A DNA stretch of 8,128 nt from Rhodobacterales bacterium UBA5972 (GTDB lineage Bacteria > Pseudomonadota > Alphaproteobacteria > Rhodobacterales > Rhodobacteraceae), in contig DJBQ01000061.1 in NCBI GenBank assembly GCA_002430125.1, forward strand, positions 1 to 8,128, in the 5' to 3' direction. A program made the position numbers and the translations under genes. The notes under the pieces are model-generated. The model made no database searches and was not told where the DNA came from. It saw only the letters and a program-made list of their open reading frames with translations. Shown piece by piece: positions 1 through 6,813 of the stretch (the stretch's first letter is position 1; every line of letters begins with the position of its first letter).

Positions 1-183
1 GTGAATGTCCACAGACCCTAGTATATCAAGCAGGATCAGATCAGGTTGTTCACTTTTGGTTTTTTCCAGCGCTTCGGTGCCGTTTTCGGCCTGCACAACT
101 TCGTAATAGGACGCCGCAAGTTTCGCGCGCAGAACCATCCGATTGGTCGCAATATCATCGACAACTAGTATACGCCCGGACAT
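1..183 (-). CDS. pleD: PleD-like response regulator, N-terminal 61 residues (partial, runs off left edge)
   Basis: The visible part is the first half of a CheY-like receiver domain. It opens MSGRILVVDDIATN, with the acidic pair D9-D10 that binds Mg2+ and a phosphoacceptor Asp at D53 in the LILLD strand, the same position as in Caulobacter PleD. The start is ATG at 183, preceded by AAAGGA (190-195) six bases upstream. PleD proteins carry two receivers and a GGDEF diguanylate cyclase domain; none of that C-terminal part is in the window, so the effector domain is inferred from the opening sequence and from the divergent DUF3572 gene, a frequent partner of pleD in alphaproteobacteria. After D53 the sequence is ILGSVDIH instead of the usual D-x-x-M-P, which is atypical. 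It could be another single-receiver regulator. Confidence 0.7.
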   Translation of the reverse strand, partial: MSGRILVVDDIATNRMVLRAKLAASYYEVVQAENGTEALEKTKSEQPDLILLDILGSVDIH

Positions 184-300
184 TTCTTATCCTTTACACA
201 ACCAAAACCATTTCGGATTTGGCAGGTTTTATTTTGCCGCTAAGGTGTTAAGAAAACCTTTCCAGAGTATTAGGAATTTCCAGCTAGAAATGTGGATAAG

Positions 301-579
301 ATGAAACAGGAACAAGCAGAAATTATTGCGATTCAAGCGCTTGGCTGGCTGGTGGGCGAAGAAGACCTGATGGGGGTTTTCCTGGCGTCAACCGGGACTG
401 ACGTTAACAATCTTAAACAATCCGTCGGTGATCCGGCTTTTTTGATCGCGGTTCTTGATTTCCTGATGCAGGACGATTCCCACGTGGTGCGTTTCTGCGA
501 CGCGCAAAGCCTGCCATACGAAACGCCGATGCAGGCCCGCCAGTCCCTGCCGGGCGGGGCGATGATCAACTGGACCTGA
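301..579 (+). CDS. DUF3572 family protein
   Basis: This is a small acidic protein of 92 residues, matching the usual length of DUF3572 proteins (about 90-95). The N-terminal helix has the family look (AEIIAIQALGWL, then GEEDLMGVFLASTG), and the C-terminal half includes PAFLIAVLDFLMQDD and a short RFCDAQSLPYE segment. No signal peptide, membrane segment or catalytic motif is visible; the biochemical role is unknown. I chose ATG at 301, which gives a family-like beginning (MKQEQAEII). An in-frame GTG at 292 would add three residues, but the only AGGA upstream (272-275) is too far from it. The gene is divergent from the PleD-like gene across about 117 bases and convergent with the dehalogenase gene, with a 24-base gap that holds no clear terminator hairpin. 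Confidence 0.8.
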   Translation: MKQEQAEIIAIQALGWLVGEEDLMGVFLASTGTDVNNLKQSVGDPAFLIAVLDFLMQDDSHVVRFCDAQSLPYETPMQARQSLPGGAMINWT

Positions 580-603
580 TACAATTCATTGGCCGATTGG
601 CGT

Positions 604-3600
604 TTAAAGATCGACCTCGACAATGCCGCCAGCCTCGACCGCCCGCGATTGGCACAGGATGACCTGATTTTGACGCTGTTTCTTTGACAACACATAATCG
701 CGATGTTCAACGTCGCCGGCGATCAGCCCGCATTTGCAGACACCGCAAATTCCGTCCGAGCATTTCACATCAATCTTGATACCATTTTCAATCAAAACAT
801 CCGTCGCGGATTTGTCTGCCGGCACGTGGAACTCACGACCTGAACGTGCCAGTTTCAGAGTGAATTCGTGGTTAACATAGTCCGGCAGTTCCGGCGTGGT
901 GAAATATTCCAGATGCCGGTTGTCTTCGGGGAATCCAGCGGCTTCGGCGGCCGCAATTACCGATTGCATATAAATGTCTGGGCCGCAGGTATAAACATGC
1001 GCACCAGTTTGATATTGCAGGGTTTTGCCAAGATCAGCGCGGCTGCCTTTGTCGGAAAAATGCAAATGGACGCGGTCTTTCCATGGCATATTTTCCAGAT
1101 CATCCAAAAACCCGGCATTCGCCTGCTTTGAACAGGAATAATGCATCGCAAAATCAGCACGTATTGCGTGCAGGCGATGCGCCATGGCGATCATTGGGGT
1201 GATGCCGATCCCGCCGCCCATAAGGTAGGTTTTGCTGACGTCCTCAGCCAACGGGAAATGGTTCAGCGGCTTTGAAATAAAAACCATCCGCCCCTCGGCA
1301 AATATCCGGTGCATCAGTTTTGAACCACCCTTACCGGTATCCTCGCGCAGTACCGCGATCTGGTATTTGCTTCGGTCGGCAGGATCACCTGACAGCGAAT
1401 ATTGCCGGAAAAATTCTGGGGCCACGACAACGTCGATATGCGCCCCTGCTGTTACTGGCGGCATGTCACTCCCATCGGGCATCGAGAATTCGTATTTCGC
1501 AACGTCGGGCGTCATATGTTCGACCTTGGACAGAACCGCGCGAATGACCGGCACTTCCAATGTGTCGCTGGTATAGACATGTTCAGGCGGCAGACCTTCT
1601 GCACGGCGTTTCTTGTGCTCGTCAGCCGAGATCATGTTCTCGTAAGCCTCGATCCCTTTTTCACGGTCTATCGGATACGGCCAGGCAAACGGCGGCGGGG
1701 CGAGGGGGGCCGGGTACACTGCCAAAGTCTGATCCTCGTATTTCAGATCAAGGTCTTTTGACAGCGCCCGGTTATTCACCTCGTATTGCGAGGGTTGATA
1801 CGGCCCCTCGTTCTCCATTTCCAGATCCCACCACCATTTCTTGACGGCGTTAACCTCGCCGTTGCCCAGCATATCGTCAAGCTTGGTCAAGGCCTTAGCC
1901 GTGAAAGGCGCGTTCATCGCGGCCCATCGGAAGGGTTTTTCGGCAAAGATGCCTTCCAGGTTCCAGGGACAGGTTTTCATGCAACGTCCACACATCGCGC
2001 CGTTTTTCTGGCTGACACGGTACGTGGTGCAGCGCGACGAATCCGATTTCCAGATTTCATAGCCGTTGAACATCAGTTTCGGCCCGGCGGTGATCGCGCC
2101 GGAAGGGCATTCGCGGGCGCATTTGTTGCAGGCCTCGCAGAATTTTTGCAGGCCGAAATCAATCGGTTTGTCAAAGCTCATTGGCATATCGGTGGTGACT
2201 ACGCCGGATTTCAGGCGCGGGCCAAGCAACGGGTGCAGGATAACCTCGCCGATACGTGAAACCTCGCCCAAACCGGCAAGCAACAGCAAAGGCGGGTGTA
2301 AAACCTCGTCGTCCATCACCGAATGCACGCGTGCGGTATAGCCAAGATTGCGTAATTGTTGGGCCAGGACGCCGCCGATCAAGCTGAACCTCAGGTAGGC
2401 GCGCATGGATTGGGCGCAGGCAATCCAGTCATCCCCCGACGCGCCATCCATGGTTTCATGGCCCTGATCGACAATCATCGAAACGGCGTTCTTGTGGTAA
2501 GGGTCCAACACTTCGCCAGCTGCATTATGGCTGTAATAAACCCAGTCGGGACAGCGCGACAGGCCAACCGCATCCATGCCAAGAAAGTAAAGTGCAGCCT
2601 TTAGGTTGTTAGCATTACGCGCCGCGTCGGTCGTGGCGGGGTCAATCTGCGGATTGGCGTCACCATCCTGCAAAACCGTAAACGCCCCCAACGACGGGCG
2701 AAAGGCAAAGGCCGAGGCGGATTTGCGAACATAGTTGCCGTTTTTAGTGGCTTCCTGGGTTGCCGGCCCAAGGTCGCCGAACAAAGCACGGGCAAACATA
2801 TTGGCGCGTTTGGGCACGCGCGCGACGTTTGCCTCGTCAATATAGGTGGTTGGTTTGTCGACGCGTTTCAGGGTTTCAAACGGCAGCGGGCCGTCTTTGT
2901 ATTTCCGGGATTGATAAGGGTCGCGGTTGAGGGCGTTTTTGGCATGGGTGCCAAGGCCGGTTTTCCAGCTGAGGCCGGGCTTTTGCCCCTTGGCCAAGGG
3001 CAGGTCGGGGGTCATTTCCAATGTGGTGGTGATGGCCACTATACCAAACCGGGTGCCCAGAAGGGGGTTGGTCAACTGGCCATTTTCCCATGTCGCTAAG
3101 CCCGCCGCGACCGCGAGTTTGCCCAAGTGGACATCCGAAGCGGCCGCCGAATGGGCGCGCGCTTCGCGGCCCAAACTGCGGATATAACTTGATATCGTGA
3201 TGGCGGTTTCAGCACCCCGCAGGCAGGCGCGCTGGGCCTGGGCGTCATGCAGCCAATCGCAACCGGGTTCGTCTTTTTGCGGATCGCGCAGGTATTCTGT
3301 CAGGAACACCACGGCATGACTGTGATGCACACAGGGCGCTGGCGGGGTCTTAAGGTTTTCGCGCAGGTTGGCCAGGATGACATCAATGCCAGCCGCAAAT
3401 GTTTTGGGTTGCAGGGTTTGCAACTTATGCGCCAAGCGGTCGACATCCGGGTTTTTCAATGCCTGATCAAGCCAAGTCTCGGCCGGGATTTCGCAGGTGC
3501 CGACCATCGAACTGTCGCAGTAATAACCGAACGCTTTCATGTGGTTGGCGCGGTCCGTCGGGTTATCAGGAATAACACCACGTTCCTTTTTCACCATGCC

Positions 3601-3798
3601 TTCGCGCGTCGCATCCAGCATCGCCTGGTATTCCTGCATCGCGTTAACCAAGGATGCCGGGTGTTCCGGGCGCCGGAAGGAAACCGGCTCCATCAGCGGT
3701 ATTTCGGACAGGTCAGCCCGATCAACCCGCGCCAGTTTCTCCAAAGGAAAAGCGCCCAAATGCATCGGGCGGTTTTTATAAGAAAACAGTTTACCCAT
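604..3798 (-). CDS. rdhA: Self-sufficient catabolic reductive dehalogenase: RdhA fused to flavin reductase and 2Fe-2S ferredoxin
   Basis: This 1064-residue protein should reductively remove halogen from an organohalide using cobalamin, drawing electrons from NAD(P)H within one chain. Residues about 1-650 are the RdhA/QueG-like domain, with a conserved stretch around 508-549 (GLGEVSRIGE, GVVTTDMPM, DKPIDFG). Two 4Fe-4S sites follow: C554-x2-C557-x2-C560-x3-C564-P and C590-x12-C603-x2-C606-x3-C610-P. After a linker, residues about 748-960 form a phthalate-dioxygenase-reductase-type unit: flavin motif RQYSL (798-802), GGSKLMH, nucleotide motif GGGIGITPM (861-869) and CGP at 938-940. The end is a plant-type ferredoxin with C1013, C1018, C1021 and C1049. 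There is no Tat signal and no rdhB-like anchor gene, so it is cytoplasmic, as in the catabolic BhbA (Comamonas) and NpRdhA (Nitratireductor) group. Known members act on halogenated phenolics; the substrate here is inferred. Catalytic Tyr may be Y421 or Y422, not assigned without alignment. Confidence 0.92.
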   Translation of the reverse strand: MGKLFSYKNRPMHLGAFPLEKLARVDRADLSEIPLMEPVSFRRPEHPASLVNAMQEYQAMLDATREGMVKKERGVIPDNPTDRANHMKAFGYYCDSSMVGTCEIPAETWLDQALKNPDVDRLAHKLQTLQPKTFAAGIDVILANLRENLKTPPAPCVHHSHAVVFLTEYLRDPQKDEPGCDWLHDAQAQRACLRGAETAITISSYIRSLGREARAHSAAASDVHLGKLAVAAGLATWENGQLTNPLLGTRFGIVAITTTLEMTPDLPLAKGQKPGLSWKTGLGTHAKNALNRDPYQSRKYKDGPLPFETLKRVDKPTTYIDEANVARVPKRANMFARALFGDLGPATQEATKNGNYVRKSASAFAFRPSLGAFTVLQDGDANPQIDPATTDAARNANNLKAALYFLGMDAVGLSRCPDWVYYSHNAAGEVLDPYHKNAVSMIVDQGHETMDGASGDDWIACAQSMRAYLRFSLIGGVLAQQLRNLGYTARVHSVMDDEVLHPPLLLLAGLGEVSRIGEVILHPLLGPRLKSGVVTTDMPMSFDKPIDFGLQKFCEACNKCARECPSGAITAGPKLMFNGYEIWKSDSSRCTTYRVSQKNGAMCGRCMKTCPWNLEGIFAEKPFRWAAMNAPFTAKALTKLDDMLGNGEVNAVKKWWWDLEMENEGPYQPSQYEVNNRALSKDLDLKYEDQTLAVYPAPLAPPPFAWPYPIDREKGIEAYENMISADEHKKRRAEGLPPEHVYTSDTLEVPVIRAVLSKVEHMTPDVAKYEFSMPDGSDMPPVTAGAHIDVVVAPEFFRQYSLSGDPADRSKYQIAVLREDTGKGGSKLMHRIFAEGRMVFISKPLNHFPLAEDVSKTYLMGGGIGITPMIAMAHRLHAIRADFAMHYSCSKQANAGFLDDLENMPWKDRVHLHFSDKGSRADLGKTLQYQTGAHVYTCGPDIYMQSVIAAAEAAGFPEDNRHLEYFTTPELPDYVNHEFTLKLARSGREFHVPADKSATDVLIENGIKIDVKCSDGICGVCKCGLIAGDVEHRDYVLSKKQRQNQVILCQSRAVEAGGIVEVDL

Positions 3799-3805
3799 TT
3801 GGGTG

Positions 3806-3811
3806 TCCTTT
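3806..3811 (-). promoter_or_regulatory. Ribosome binding site of the dehalogenase, overlapping the marR stop
   Basis: AAAGGA on the minus strand lies seven bases before the dehalogenase ATG at 3798. Its first A is the last base of the marR TGA (3811-3813). This fixes the dehalogenase start and suggests translational coupling between the two genes in one mRNA. Confidence 0.75.
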
Positions 3812-4260
3812 CAGAGGCCCGGCACGTCGCGGGTTTCGTCCTGCATAAGTTTCACAAGGATCGCAGCCAGTGTTTCCTGTTCATACCAAGATAACTTGTC
3901 GTTGAAATGTTGGGCGTTTTCGCTGGCGGCAGTGTTCGCTGATTGCAAAATATCGCGGCCCTTGTCGGTCACGCTGACAACGGTTTGCCGTTTGTCAGAC
4001 GCCCCTGACGCTCGGGCAATCATTTTGTCGGCCTCAAGGCGTCTTAAGGCGCGCGAGGTTGCGGTGCGGTCAATGCCAACCCAATCGGCGATTTCCGACG
4101 GATTTTGCAGATATTGTTGTCCCACAGCCAGCAAAACGCACCATGTCACACGGGTCAGGCCGGTTGCGGCCAGCAGGCCGTCAAACCGGCGCTCGTTGAT
4201 CCGCGACAGCAACGTCATACGGTAGCCGATCGAATCGTGGAGGGCATAGATTTCGCTCAT
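3811..4260 (-). CDS. MarR-family transcriptional regulator, probable regulator of the dehalogenase operon
   Basis: The protein has 149 residues, typical for MarR. An N-terminal dimerisation helix leads into the winged helix-turn-helix: helices at about 54-83 (PSEIADWVGIDRTATSRALRRLEADKMIAR), then the wing with D89-K90-R91, the family D-x-R signature, and SVTDKGRDIL (96-105). A C-terminal helix completes the dimer interface. I chose ATG at 4260; an in-frame TTG at 4275 would add five residues but has no ribosome binding site. The ATG also lacks a clear one, so the mRNA leader may be very short. A weak promoter match upstream is TTGTTT (4311-4306) with GACAAT (4288-4283) at 17-base spacing. The gene sits 12 bases before the dehalogenase on the same strand and begins inside a tandem dyad repeat, pointing to an autoregulated repressor. 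The ligand is inferred to be a phenolic or halo-aromatic compound. Confidence 0.88.
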   Translation of the reverse strand: MSEIYALHDSIGYRMTLLSRINERRFDGLLAATGLTRVTWCVLLAVGQQYLQNPSEIADWVGIDRTATSRALRRLEADKMIARASGASDKRQTVVSVTDKGRDILQSANTAASENAQHFNDKLSWYEQETLAAILVKLMQDETRDVPGL

Positions 4261-4300
4261 AGTTGTCTGTGTCAACTATATGATTGTCGCTGTCAACTAT
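4259..4300. promoter_or_regulatory. Tandem pair of 21-bp dyad repeats, probable MarR operator
   Basis: Two directly abutting 21-bp units (4259-4279 and 4280-4300) match at 17 of 21 positions. The first is a perfect inverted repeat, ATAGTTG-N7-CAACTAT. The second keeps the right arm exactly and has an imperfect left arm (ATGATTG, 5 of 7). The 21-bp period equals about two helical turns, so both units would face the same side of the DNA. The block covers the marR start codon and the weak -10 match, fitting repression of marR-rdhA. It may also affect the divergent gene at 4390. That MarR binds here is inference. Confidence 0.68.
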
Positions 4301-4354
4301 ATGCAAAACAAGCCGGAAAGATTTGGGAAACATGGCTGTTGCATATCTGTAGGA

Positions 4355-4368
4355 CAGCATGGATGCTG
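4355..4368. repeat. Short inverted repeat in the leader of the HAD gene
   Basis: CAGCAT-GG-ATGCTG has six-base perfect arms around two bases and lies 11 bases before the AGGAG (4379-4383) of the downstream gene. It could be a small operator or leader structure; a two-base loop is too tight for a stable RNA hairpin unless end pairs open. It may be chance. Confidence 0.3.
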
Positions 4369-4389
4369 CGCAAAACTCAGGAGCAGTAT

Positions 4390-5088
4390 ATGGCCAGTCA
4401 GATCAAAGGATTGTTGTTCGACAAGGATGGTACTTTGTTTGATTTCAACACCACTTGGGCCGCTTGGGCCGAGCAGTTTTTTATGGACATCGCAGATCAG
4501 AACGTCAGCAAAGCGCAGGAACTGGCGCTTGGTCTGGGCTATGATTTTGCGACCCGAACTTACGACAAAACCAGCGTGATTATCGCAGGAACCCCTAATG
4601 AAGTCACCAGCGCTTTGATTTCCGCAGTGCCAAGCTGGAGTTTTGAGGCGATGCTGGCGCATGTCAACAAAGTTGCGTCCGAGGTGCCGCAGGCCGAACC
4701 GGTGCCGCTTAAGCCGCTTTTGGCGGGCCTGAAAGAACAGGGTCTTAAACTTGGCGTCGCCACCAATGATGCCGAGGCCCCGGCGCGGGCGCATTTGGGC
4801 AACGCTGGTATCACGCATTTGTTTGACTTTATCGCCGGCTATGACAGCGGTTTTGGCATGAAGCCCGAACCCGGAATGCAGTTTGGGTTCTGTAAGGCCG
4901 TTGGACTTGATCCGACCGAAGTTCTGATGATCGGCGATTCAACCCATGATTTGATATCGGGCAGGCGGGCGGGCATGGCGACCGTCGCGGTCTTGACCGG
5001 AATCGCCGAAGCGCACGAGTTGGAACCCTTTGCTGATGTGATTTTAAGACATATCGGCGATCTGCCGGGATATTTGGCGAGCCAGTAG
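4390..5088 (+). CDS. HAD-superfamily hydrolase, phosphoglycolate-phosphatase-like
   Basis: This 232-residue protein has all four HAD motifs in order. Motif I is FDKDGTL, with nucleophile D11 and acid/base D13. Motif II is T125 in VATND. Motif III is K158 in MKPEPG, and motif IV is GDSTHD (182-187). The helical insert between motifs I and II (about 17-100) is a type-1 cap, so this is subfamily IA, the group that includes phosphoglycolate and other small phosphomonoester phosphatases. It has no signal peptide and is cytoplasmic. ATG at 4390 is supported by AGGAG (4379-4383) six bases upstream; the frame is open further upstream, but through the operator region, so a longer product is unlikely. 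It is divergent from marR and on the same strand as the methyltransferase, 180 bases away. The substrate cannot be read from sequence; a Gph-type housekeeping or salvage role is the default. Confidence 0.87.
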   Translation: MASQIKGLLFDKDGTLFDFNTTWAAWAEQFFMDIADQNVSKAQELALGLGYDFATRTYDKTSVIIAGTPNEVTSALISAVPSWSFEAMLAHVNKVASEVPQAEPVPLKPLLAGLKEQGLKLGVATNDAEAPARAHLGNAGITHLFDFIAGYDSGFGMKPEPGMQFGFCKAVGLDPTEVLMIGDSTHDLISGRRAGMATVAVLTGIAEAHELEPFADVILRHIGDLPGYLASQ

Positions 5089-5227
5089 AGCCAAAACGCG
5101 GTGATGAATAAGGATTCGATCCGCGCCTGATTGCGATGCTGGACGGGTATCCGCGAAAAAGACCGCCTATCGCTTAAATCCGACACTTAGCGTCGCTTTC
5201 ATTTCAGAGACTGCGCGCCAACCTGCC

Positions 5228-5246
5228 TTTGCTGAGCGGCAGCAAA
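5228..5246 (+). promoter_or_regulatory. Perfect 7-bp stem-loop before the methyltransferase ribosome binding site
   Basis: TTTGCTG-AGCGG-CAGCAAA forms a seven-pair stem with a five-base loop, ending nine bases before the AGGAG at 5256-5260. No U-tract follows, so it is not a standard terminator. It may be a protein-binding dyad in DNA or an RNA leader element. The rest of the 180-base gap (5089-5268) holds only a weak five-pair stem (5097-5101 with 5121-5125) shortly after the HAD stop and no gene that I can support. Confidence 0.45.
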
Positions 5247-5255
5247 AGAACAAAC

Positions 5256-5260
5256 AGGAG
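5256..5260 (+). promoter_or_regulatory. Ribosome binding site selecting a GTG start
   Basis: AGGAG eight bases before GTG at 5269 supports that start over the in-frame ATG at 5341, which would drop a 24-residue Arg-rich N-terminus and has no comparable site. Confidence 0.7.
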
Positions 5261-5268
5261 TCCATCAG

Positions 5269-6813
5269 GTGGCCAGACAAGCACGCAGCGGCGGACGCGC
5301 CGGAAATACCCGACGCGATACCGGCCGTGCGATTGAACAGATGTCCTGGCGCATACCGGTAAACACCGATCGGCCAACCGAACCTTTGGACGAGGATGGT
5401 GTGCAAGCTATTCACAAAGGGGCAATGCGTATTCTTGAGGATCTGGGCATCGAGTTTCTGAACCCGACAGCCTGTGACATTCTGAAAAAGGCTGGCTGCA
5501 AGGTTGAAGGCACAAACGTCAAAATGGGCCGCGATTTCGTGATGGAAATGCTGGGTCATGCGCCGTCGACTTTTACCATCACGCCGCGCAACAAAGACCG
5601 CGCTATTCCGGTTGGTGGCAAGCATATCCTGTTTGGCAATGTCTCGTCGCCGCCAAATTACTATGACATGGAAGTCGGCAAAATCAGCGGCAATTTCGAC
5701 AGTTTCAAAAAGATGATCAAGCTGACGCAGTATTTTAACTGTATCCATTTCGCCGGTGGCTATCCGGTCGAACCAATTGATATCCACGCCTCGGTGCGGC
5801 ATCTGGACTGCGTCAGTGAAAAACTGATCCTCAGCGACAAAGTGGTCCACGCTTATTCACTGGGCCGCGAGCGGGTTGAAGATGTTATGGAAATGACCCG
5901 GATCGCAGCCGGGATTACCCGCGAGGAGTTTGACTCCAAACCACATATGTACACCAACATCAACTCGGTCAGTCCGCTGAAACACGATTTCCCGATGCTG
6001 GAAGGCGCGATGATCCATGCCCGCCGGATGCAGCCGGTGATCGTCACGCCGTTTACGCTGGCGGGAGCGATGGCACCGGTAACTATGTCGGGTGCAGTCA
6101 CGCTGTCGATCGCTGAAGGGTTGGCGGCGATTGTGTTGTTACAGGTGATCAATCCGGGTTGCCCAGTCGCCATTGGCACATTTACATCGAACGTCGATAT
6201 GAAATCGGGCGCACCCGCGTTCGGCACGCCGGAATATATGCGGGCGACCCAAATGACCGGCCAAATGGCGCGGTATTACGGCTTGCCGATGCGCGCCAGC
6301 GGGGTTTGTGCCGCGAACGTACCCGACGGGCAGGCAATGTGGGAAACCTCAAACTCGTTATGGTCGGCGGTGCAGTCGGGCGCGAATTTCGTTTACCACG
6401 CAGCCGGTTGGCTGGAAGGCGGGCTGATAGCGTCTCCGGAAAAGTTCATCATGGATTGCGAAGTGGTGCAGATGATTGAACGCTACATGGAACCCGAGGT
6501 GGTGGCCACCAACCCCGAAGATATCGCCTTTGACGCGATTGCCGAAGTCGGCCCAACCGGGCATTTCTTTGGCATTCAGCACACCCAAGACCGTTATGAA
6601 AAGGCATTTTACAGCCCGATTGCCAGTGACTGGCGCAATTACGAAGCGTGGGAGTTGTCAGGCGGCGAATGGACAGCCCAGCGGGCGCATCGGTTGTTCA
6701 AGGACATCATGAACGAATTCACCCCGCCGCCTATGGACATCGCGATCAAGGACGAGTTGATGGCCTTTGTCGAAAAACGCAAACGCGAAGGCGGCGCGCC
6801 GACGGACTTCTGA
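5269..6813 (+). CDS. MttB-family (trimethylamine methyltransferase-like) corrinoid methyltransferase, non-pyrrolysine
   Basis: This 514-residue protein covers the whole MTTB superfamily fold (about 35-505), a TIM barrel that moves a methyl group from a methylated amine to a corrinoid protein. Family-like stretches include HKGAMRILEDLGIEFLN near the start, PVIVTPFTLAGAMAPVTMSGA (about 256-276), and the C-terminal block GQAMWETSNSLWSAVQSGANF followed by HAAGWLEGGLIASPEKFIMD (about 354-396). Archaeal MttB carries pyrrolysine, encoded by in-frame UAG, in the segment before that block; here the frame is continuous, with GVCAANVPD in that place, so it belongs to the non-pyrrolysine branch (MtgB-like). 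Characterised members of that branch demethylate quaternary amines such as glycine betaine, proline betaine or carnitine; the substrate here is unknown. No corrinoid protein or reactivase gene is in the window. The Arg-rich N-terminus precedes the fold. The next gene overlaps its stop codon. Confidence 0.9.
   Translation: MARQARSGGRAGNTRRDTGRAIEQMSWRIPVNTDRPTEPLDEDGVQAIHKGAMRILEDLGIEFLNPTACDILKKAGCKVEGTNVKMGRDFVMEMLGHAPSTFTITPRNKDRAIPVGGKHILFGNVSSPPNYYDMEVGKISGNFDSFKKMIKLTQYFNCIHFAGGYPVEPIDIHASVRHLDCVSEKLILSDKVVHAYSLGRERVEDVMEMTRIAAGITREEFDSKPHMYTNINSVSPLKHDFPMLEGAMIHARRMQPVIVTPFTLAGAMAPVTMSGAVTLSIAEGLAAIVLLQVINPGCPVAIGTFTSNVDMKSGAPAFGTPEYMRATQMTGQMARYYGLPMRASGVCAANVPDGQAMWETSNSLWSAVQSGANFVYHAAGWLEGGLIASPEKFIMDCEVVQMIERYMEPEVVATNPEDIAFDAIAEVGPTGHFFGIQHTQDRYEKAFYSPIASDWRNYEAWELSGGEWTAQRAHRLFKDIMNEFTPPPMDIAIKDELMAFVEKRKREGGAPTDF

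Noticed and set aside
3247..3894. Plus-strand open frame of 215 codons opposite the dehalogenase N-terminus and marR end
   Set aside because: It crosses two well-supported genes on the other strand and has no recognisable domain.
4105..4389. In-frame upstream extension of the HAD phosphatase (95 extra residues)
   Set aside because: It would run through marR and the tandem dyad region. The ATG at 4390 has a good AGGAG and begins just before motif I, as in the family.
4454..4471. Perfect 9-bp tandem repeat CTTGGGCCG inside the HAD gene
   Set aside because: It encodes a TWAAWA segment that fits the family helix; it looks like coincidence of codon choice and not an expansion.
5097..5125. Possible terminator after the HAD gene (CGCGG paired with CCGCG)
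   Set aside because: The stem is five pairs with a long interior and no T-run follows.
5089..5260. Possible cobalamin riboswitch ahead of the corrinoid-linked methyltransferase gene
   Set aside because: Only the ACCTGCC core (5221-5227) resembles a B12 box; the preceding ten bases match poorly and the other conserved blocks, such as GCCACTG, are absent.
5167..5850. Long open frame antisense to the start of the methyltransferase gene (227 codons)
   Set aside because: It overlaps a well-recognised MTTB-family protein, shows no family resemblance and has no ribosome binding site; it is a shadow frame.
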